From SAR92 bacterium BACL16 MAG-120619-bin48 (GTDB lineage Bacteria > Pseudomonadota > Gammaproteobacteria > Pseudomonadales > Porticoccaceae), in contig LIDE01000006.1 of NCBI GenBank assembly GCA_001438605.1, positions 1-64,000 of the forward strand: a stretch of DNA of 64,000 nt. Direction: 5' to 3'. The notes under the pieces are model-generated. The model made no database searches and was not told the DNA's origin. It saw only the letters and a list, made by a program, of their open reading frames with translations. This document shows, piece by piece, positions 59,672 through 64,000 of this stretch; positions within the stretch are counted from its first letter, which is position 1; every line of letters starts with the position of its first letter. The translations under genes and the position numbers were made by a program.

Positions 59672-60124
59672 CTAGCTTAACTTAACGACAATTAATGTAT
59701 TGCCGGATATTTCTTTTATAAAAACACGATCACCGAGGCTAACCTCTGCCTCGCAGATAAAATCCCACTCATCATCACCCAGCACTGGCGTTGTGAAGCG
59801 CACCTTACCACGACTGTGCTCTGTCGGTACTTTGATCACTTGACCAGACTCTCCTATCGCCGCGTCGCGCGTGATGCCCGCAGTGGTTCGATCAACCATC
59901 TTGGGTTTGAAATACTTGAACCACAACACCGTGAACGCTACAGAGAAGACCGTCCACAGCAGTATTTGCCAAGCAAAACTAAGGTTTGCCACCAACAGCA
60001 GCAGCCCAACCAAGAACGCGCCCAAACCGAACCAAAGAATGGTAAAGCTCGGGATAAAGATCTCCCCCGCCACTAGCAACATACCCAGCACTAACCAATG
60101 CCAATACAACAATTGAATACCCAT
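59672..60124 (-). CDS. NfeD-family membrane protein
   Basis: A 150-residue short NfeD: three hydrophobic helices (WLVLGMLLVAGEIFIPSF, FLVGLLLLVANLSFA, WTVFSVAFTVLWF) and a C-terminal OB-fold domain (GQVIKVPTEHSRGKVRF to GNTLIVVKL). Co-encoded with the SPFH gene, as usual; the pair probably forms one membrane complex. Confidence 0.92.
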   Translation of the reverse strand: MGIQLLYWHWLVLGMLLVAGEIFIPSFTILWFGLGAFLVGLLLLVANLSFAWQILLWTVFSVAFTVLWFKYFKPKMVDRTTAGITRDAAIGESGQVIKVPTEHSRGKVRFTTPVLGDDEWDFICEAEVSLGDRVFIKEISGNTLIVVKLS

Positions 60125-60152
60125 ACTCGCTCCTTACTGGCCCATCGCGCCA

Positions 60153-60620
60153 TCAAACACGCGCTAGATTCATTAGAATAGCATCTTCCCGACCATACTC
60201 TGTCAAATAATAGTCTCGCCGCCTTCCCACCTCAACAAACCCATACTGGTGATAAAGGCAGATGGCGGGAATATTAGACACCCGCACTTCGAGATGAACC
60301 ACAGTGACAGCAGAAGGCAAGGCGGCCAACTGTGCGGCGAGCAACTGAGCCCCCAAACCCTTGCCCTGATGTTGCGGTGCAATGGTGATATTGAGGATTT
60401 CTGCCGTATCTAAAACTGTCGAGATAATCGCATAACCGAGTATCTCCTCACCCTCTGCCGAGGTTGTACGCATGACAACACAGTGATGCTCATCGAGGCT
60501 CTGCTGAAATTGCCCACGACTCCAAGGGTCGGGCGTTGATGCTTGATCAATAGCAACAACCGTTGCCATATCTTCAAAAGACATGGGGCAAATCTGAATT
60601 CGTCCAGTGGAAACTGTCAA
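60153..60620 (-). CDS. rimI: ribosomal protein S18-alanine N-acetyltransferase
   Basis: GNAT enzyme that acetylates the N-terminus of ribosomal protein S18. Core visible: ITIAPQHQGKGLGAQLLAAQL (acetyl-CoA loop), LEVRVSNIPAICLYHQYGFVEVGRRRDYY. The frame runs back to 60686 inside the upstream gene; TTG 60620, seven bases past that gene's stop, gives a RimI-length N-terminus, while ATG 60584 would be a little short. The coupling holD-rimI of enterobacteria supports the identity. Confidence 0.9.
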   Translation of the reverse strand: MTVSTGRIQICPMSFEDMATVVAIDQASTPDPWSRGQFQQSLDEHHCVVMRTTSAEGEEILGYAIISTVLDTAEILNITIAPQHQGKGLGAQLLAAQLAALPSAVTVVHLEVRVSNIPAICLYHQYGFVEVGRRRDYYLTEYGREDAILMNLARV

Positions 60621-60627
60621 GATCGCA

Positions 60628-61449
60628 CTACGACGATGGATTGATCGGTAGCGACGGCAAAAGCGGCTGCAATATTTGCCAGGCATCAGACTTCAGTTGC
60701 GGCACTTCAATCATCTGCTTAAGTGATGGCAGCGTTATGGCGACTGTCTGCTCAGAGAATGCCACACGACCATTGTCGATATGATCCAGTGCTGCCGGCT
60801 CCAGCAACCAGCGCGCAGCCTGCTCACCCAATACCAGCATCGACTTGACCGGTTGACGATTAAACCGAGCGTGCAATAGCGAGGACAGAAACTCTCTCAC
60901 CTCCGCCTCATCGCCCTGCGCTTTAGGATAAGGGGGCCACTCAACTAACTCGAGGGACGGCAAACTGTTGAAACCACAGCCTATGGCGTTCAGCAAATTG
61001 CGCAGCAACTGCATCTCATCCCTGTCTGCCAACGCACCTTCTACCATGGTGCAGACCAACAACTCCGGCGAAATCTGCCAGAGGGAGAATTTGACTTCAA
61101 TGGCCTGAGCGAACTCTTCGACAGCCGCTACTGGGCGCACTGGGACCTTCTTGGCCCCAGCGGGTCGAGCACTTAACTCCGTCAGACTGACCAACGCCGC
61201 CACATGCTTATCTTGTGTGGTTTTGCTGGCGGGCATAGCTGCGGTCATTGCGGCAGAGAACGCCTCCGCCGCTGAAGGTGAGGCTGTTTGTGCGGAAACC
61301 TCGACGCGCTGACCCGGCGCTTTAGCTCTGGATTCACTGCCGATCTGTTCGCGCTCAGAACTCTCTGACGCTGCAACTGCCCACTCCCTCGGCACATACT
61401 GAACGATGCCAAGGCTTTTGAGATAGTCCTGTTGCAGAGCCGAATCCAT
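60628..61449 (-). CDS. HolD-like protein (candidate DNA polymerase III psi subunit)
   Basis: A 273-residue protein of no confident family. The N-terminus DYLKSLGIVQYVPR resembles the HolD opening QLQQLGITQWSLRR; an Ala/Ser-rich linker (about residues 25-80) follows; the C-terminal half (LLVCTMVEGALADRDEMQLLRNLLNAIG, MLVLGEQAARWLL, ITLPSLKQMIEVPQLKSDAW) has an alpha/beta pattern like the uracil-glycosylase-related psi fold. It directly precedes rimI, as holD does in E. coli, and its ATG overlaps the leuA stop (TAATG). Gene order and the N-terminal match are evidence; the function is inference. Confidence 0.6.
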   Translation of the reverse strand: MDSALQQDYLKSLGIVQYVPREWAVAASESSEREQIGSESRAKAPGQRVEVSAQTASPSAAEAFSAAMTAAMPASKTTQDKHVAALVSLTELSARPAGAKKVPVRPVAAVEEFAQAIEVKFSLWQISPELLVCTMVEGALADRDEMQLLRNLLNAIGCGFNSLPSLELVEWPPYPKAQGDEAEVREFLSSLLHARFNRQPVKSMLVLGEQAARWLLEPAALDHIDNGRVAFSEQTVAITLPSLKQMIEVPQLKSDAWQILQPLLPSLPINPSS

Positions 61450-62996
61450 TACACGCCACCCAGTTGCGGATGCAGTCGACCGGGGTTGCGCATCAATGTC
61501 AGCGCATTTAAATACGCCTTGGCACTGGCCACAAGAATATCGGTGTCGGCACCCATGCCATTAATAATGCGGCCATTTTTCTCCAACCGCACAGTCACTT
61601 CACCCTGCGAGTCGGTACCCTGTGTAACTGCATTAACCGAGTAGAGCTGCAACTGCGTTTCGCTATTGACCAATTTTTCGATAGCTTTAAAAATGGCGTC
61701 GACGGCGCCATCGCCGGTGCCATCTGCGCTGTGCTCTTTGTTTTGGTAGCGAATAGTCAACTTCGCCTCAGGCAGCTGGCCTGACTTGGACAAAACCTCA
61801 AGATCAACCAAGGTGAGTGCGTCCTCTTCTGCTCCCATATGAACATCGGAGACGAGGGCCTGCAAATCTTCGTCATAAATTTCGCGCTTTTTATCGGCAA
61901 GGGCTTTAAAGCGAACAAACACATCATTAAAGGCTTCCTTGCTGTCAAACTTGATGCCTAACTCGTCAAGGCGCGATGCCAGCGCTGCGCGACCAGAGAG
62001 TTTACCCAACGACAACTTATTCGTGCTCCAGCCCACATCTTCTGCCCGCATAATTTCATAGGTTTCGCGAAACTTAAGAATACCGTCTTGGTGGATACCT
62101 GACTCGTGAGCAAAGGCATTGGCGCCGACAATTGCTTTGTTGGGCTGTACTGGAAAGCCGGTAATACTCGACACCAAACGCGACGTTGGCACGATGTGCA
62201 CTGCATTAATAGTGGTCTCAACGGGAAAAACATCTTTGCGAGTGCGAATAGCCATCACAATTTCTTCCAGCGACGCGTTACCCGCCCGCTCGCCCAAACC
62301 ATTAACGGTACATTCAACTTGGCGGGCTCCGTTCTGTACTGCCGCCAAACTGTTGGCCACAGCGAGACCCAAATCATTGTGGCAGTGAACCGAGAAAATC
62401 GCCTGATCAGCATTGGGCACAGCCTGCATCAAACGCTTGATCATCAGCCCGTACTCACTGGGGTCTGAGTAACCCACCGTATCCGGCAAATTGATCGTGC
62501 GAGCGCCAGCATGAATAACAGCTTCCGTAATGCGGCACATAAAATCAAACTCCGTGCGGCTGGCATCCTCCAGAGAAAATTCCACATCGTCAATTAAACT
62601 GCGGGCAATTTTGACCGCACCCACGGCCTGAGCCAACACATCGTCTGGGGCCATTTGCAGCTTGTGCTTCATGTGAATCGGGGAGGTGGCAATAAACGTG
62701 TGGATGCGTCCGGCATTAGCGCCCTTCAAAGCCTCGGCGGCGCGCTCAATATCACCGCGAACGGCGCGAGATAAGCTGCAAATACGGCTCTCTTTAACGG
62801 TATTGGCAATCGCTTTGATAGCTTCAAAATCACCCTGACTTGATATGGCAAAACCCGCTTCGATCACGTCAACGCGCATTTTTTCTAGGGCTATAGCAAT
62901 ACGGACTTTTTCATCTTTGGTCATCGACGCGCCGGGGCTCTGCTCACCGTCACGCAATGTTGTATCAAAAATGACTAATTTTTCTTTGGTTGGCAT
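61449..62996 (-). CDS. leuA: 2-isopropylmalate synthase
   Basis: Condenses 2-ketoisovalerate with acetyl-CoA in the first committed leucine step. The 515-residue protein has [34 protein letters not shown] (metal ligands) and a C-terminal LeuA dimer regulatory domain (residues about 390-515) that confers leucine feedback inhibition. It lies downstream of pssA, as in Pseudomonas ilvC-pssA-leuA clusters. A possible leucine-rich leader ORF precedes it. Confidence 0.96.
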   Translation of the reverse strand: MPTKEKLVIFDTTLRDGEQSPGASMTKDEKVRIAIALEKMRVDVIEAGFAISSQGDFEAIKAIANTVKESRICSLSRAVRGDIERAAEALKGANAGRIHTFIATSPIHMKHKLQMAPDDVLAQAVGAVKIARSLIDDVEFSLEDASRTEFDFMCRITEAVIHAGARTINLPDTVGYSDPSEYGLMIKRLMQAVPNADQAIFSVHCHNDLGLAVANSLAAVQNGARQVECTVNGLGERAGNASLEEIVMAIRTRKDVFPVETTINAVHIVPTSRLVSSITGFPVQPNKAIVGANAFAHESGIHQDGILKFRETYEIMRAEDVGWSTNKLSLGKLSGRAALASRLDELGIKFDSKEAFNDVFVRFKALADKKREIYDEDLQALVSDVHMGAEEDALTLVDLEVLSKSGQLPEAKLTIRYQNKEHSADGTGDGAVDAIFKAIEKLVNSETQLQLYSVNAVTQGTDSQGEVTVRLEKNGRIINGMGADTDILVASAKAYLNALTLMRNPGRLHPQLGGV

Positions 62997-63140
62997 AGTC
63001 TTCTCTTTATTCTTGGGCCACTTTTCAACTGGCTTATTGTAAAACGTATTCGGCCTCAGTGGGGCTCGAATATCAACGGTTTTCTATCCTTTTTGAAAGG
63101 ATTCCACGGGGTTTTTTTGAGGTATAACGATAGATGCCCC

Positions 63141-63239
63141 TCAGGGCAGGAGTAGAAATAAAGCAGCAGCAAAAAGACCAGCCGCTGGGCTGGCACTTAT
63201 CGCTGTATTGGAAGTAGAGTTGAAAGTCGGTTTATTCAT
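63141..63239 (-). CDS. leuL: candidate leuA leader peptide (32 aa)
   Basis: ATG 63239 opens 32 codons that end TTA TTT CTA CTC CTG CCC TGA, that is a LFLLLP tail with Leu at residues 22, 27, 29, 30 and 31, using four different leucine codons. A Leu cluster immediately before the stop of a short ORF just upstream of leuA is what an attenuator leader looks like. However, the intrinsic-terminator-like hairpin lies within this ORF and before the Leu codons, not after them, so a classical attenuation scheme does not fit simply. Confidence 0.5.
   Translation of the reverse strand: MNKPTFNSTSNTAISASPAAGLFAAALFLLLP
63171..63193 (-). terminator. intrinsic-terminator-like hairpin before leuA
   Basis: On the minus strand CCAGCC, a CAGC loop, GGCTGG, then TCTTTTT. 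It is the only T-run hairpin between pssA and leuA; it could end pssA transcripts or take part in leuA attenuation. Confidence 0.65.
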
Positions 63240-63245
63240 GGCGCC

Positions 63246-63274
63246 ATTCAAACAGATTTACAGCTAACTGCCAA
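63246..63274 (-). promoter_or_regulatory. candidate leuA promoter
   Basis: On the minus strand TTGGCA (63269-63274) and TTGAAT (63246-63251) with a 17-base spacer. The predicted start is almost at the ATG of the leader-like ORF, which would make that ORF leaderless. Confidence 0.4.
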
Positions 63275-63317
63275 CTGTTAAATGCGCCGTCCTGACGCGC
63301 ACTCAACGGATACAGCC

Positions 63318-64000
63318 TTAGTCTTCATCAACGCTTGGATCAATAATCTCAGCCTCAGCCTTGCTGCTAAAGCCAAACGCGTGCAATACCCACAGGACTG
63401 GCGCGTAAAAGCTAAAAACAGCCGCCAAACCGAACAAGATACGCGGCGGATCAATAGTGATTAGAACAAACCCCATCACCACAGACAGAATCACCATAAA
63501 GGGGACTTTGCCGCGAAAATCGATTTCTTTAAAGCTGGGATATTTAAGATTAGATACCATCAACAAACCCGCCATGGCGGTAATAACGGCGCCACCCACC
63601 GACAGCCATAGCGTGGATTCCAGTTCATGGGTTGACCAGATAAGGCCCGCAACCAGCGCAGCCGCCATCGGGCTGGGTAATCCAGTGAAGGTCTTTTTGT
63701 CCGCCAGTTCCGCCTGCACATTAAAGCGAGCGAGACGCAGGGCGGCACAACTGGCGTAGACGAAAGCCGCGGCCAATCCCAATTTACCGAGATCGTCCAA
63801 CCCCCATCCGTAGGCCACAACGGCCGGTGCAACGCCAAAAGACACCATATCAGAGAGACTGTCATACTGGACGCCGAAGGCACTTTCGGTATTGGTCATT
63901 CGCGCCACACGGCCGTCTAGGCCGTCAAATAACATAGCGGTAAAGATCGCCATGGCCGCCCATTCGTAGTTGCCGCTGAAGCCAGACAGCACGGCATAAA
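63318..64000 (-). CDS. pssA: CDP-diacylglycerol-serine O-phosphatidyltransferase, 5' end outside window
   Basis: Makes phosphatidylserine in the inner membrane. The CDP-alcohol phosphatidyltransferase motif is complete: DGLDGRVARMTNTESAFGVQYDSLSD. Several hydrophobic helices follow, and the chain ends with an acidic tail (EIIDPSVDED). The frame runs off the right edge (codons for Tyr-Ala-Val precede LSGFSGNYEW), so the first helix region is missing here; the GTG at 63992 is an internal codon. Confidence 0.93.
   Translation of the reverse strand, partial: YAVLSGFSGNYEWAAMAIFTAMLFDGLDGRVARMTNTESAFGVQYDSLSDMVSFGVAPAVVAYGWGLDDLGKLGLAAAFVYASCAALRLARFNVQAELADKKTFTGLPSPMAAALVAGLIWSTHELESTLWLSVGGAVITAMAGLLMVSNLKYPSFKEIDFRGKVPFMVILSVVMGFVLITIDPPRILFGLAAVFSFYAPVLWVLHAFGFSSKAEAEIIDPSVDED

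Larger units (their letters stand above)
62997..63317 (-). other. 321-base pssA-leuA intergenic region
   Basis: On the minus strand it holds, in order, a candidate promoter (63246-63274), a small leader-like ORF (63141-63239), a hairpin with T-run inside that ORF (63171-63193), a short stem at the ORF's stop (TGCCC TGAG GGGCA, about 63135-63148), and a further stem ATCCTTT/AAAGGAT near 63090-63106. The leuA ATG is preceded by AAGAGAAG. Confidence 0.6.

Noticed and set aside
1..64000. tRNA, rRNA, CRISPR, insertion sequence, prophage or integrative element
   Set aside because: Gaps were read for cloverleaf, spacer-repeat and terminal-inverted-repeat patterns and for transposase or integrase genes; none was seen. 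A tRNAscan and an ISfinder search would settle this.

Overview
The window is an ordinary, gene-dense piece of bacterial chromosome. It looks like an aerobic marine gammaproteobacterium, probably in or near the Cellvibrionales (SAR92/Porticoccaceae-like). That placement is an inference from gene content and order: holD-like/rimI, uvrA/YajR-type MFS/ssb, fabA-fabB, ileS-lspA-fkpB-ispH, a HexR-type Entner-Doudoroff locus, a TonB-dependent thiamine receptor and an AlkB alkane hydroxylase. About 58 protein genes are supported. I see no rRNA, tRNA, CRISPR array, insertion sequence or prophage. Two genes are cut by the window edges: an FGGY sugar kinase at the left and pssA at the right.

Layout. 1-12 kb: kinase tail, TIGR01777 epimerase, purC, L-serine dehydratase, alkB, the threonine-degradation pair tdh-kbl with a divergent XRE-cupin regulator, a SulP anion transporter and rhlE. 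12-16.5 kb: a minus-strand thiamine salvage operon headed by a TPP riboswitch (TonB receptor, YkoF-like thiamine-binding protein, PnuT-like permease, thiamine-kinase-like protein, then msrB). 16.5-20.3 kb: two tandem DUF885 zinc-peptidase-like exported proteins. 20.3-23.6 kb: divergent Tag-type glycosylase, LysE exporter, a short low-complexity region with a small ORF facing an XRE regulator, and a glycerophosphodiesterase. 23.7-25.6 kb: acs.

25.7-36.9 kb is the carbon-metabolism core. hexR is divergent from gap-pyk, and the operon edd-glk-eda-zwf-pgl is divergent from pgi. Together these genes encode a complete route from glucose through the Entner-Doudoroff pathway to pyruvate. HexR-like palindromes lie upstream of edd/pgi and of gap. 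36.9-45 kb: ribF-ileS-lspA-fkpB-ispH and murJ, then rpsT. 45.2-49.3 kb: the three-gene proton-translocating transhydrogenase pntAa-pntAb-pntB and ispB. 49.5-57 kb: fabA-fabB, a peroxiredoxin, ssb, a YajR-like MFS protein and uvrA. 57-64 kb: DUF3581 and DUF2750 proteins, a glycine-zipper lipoprotein, an SPFH/NfeD pair, rimI with a HolD-like gene, leuA and pssA.

The most interesting points are regulatory or concern divergent family members: the TPP-riboswitch thiamine uptake operon that includes a stand-alone YkoF-like protein, a possible leucine-rich leader peptide ahead of leuA, a probable distant HolD (Pol III psi) gene, HexR sites, and the small-ORF/repeat patch at 21.7-22.5 kb. I found no strong sign of a wholly new multi-gene system.
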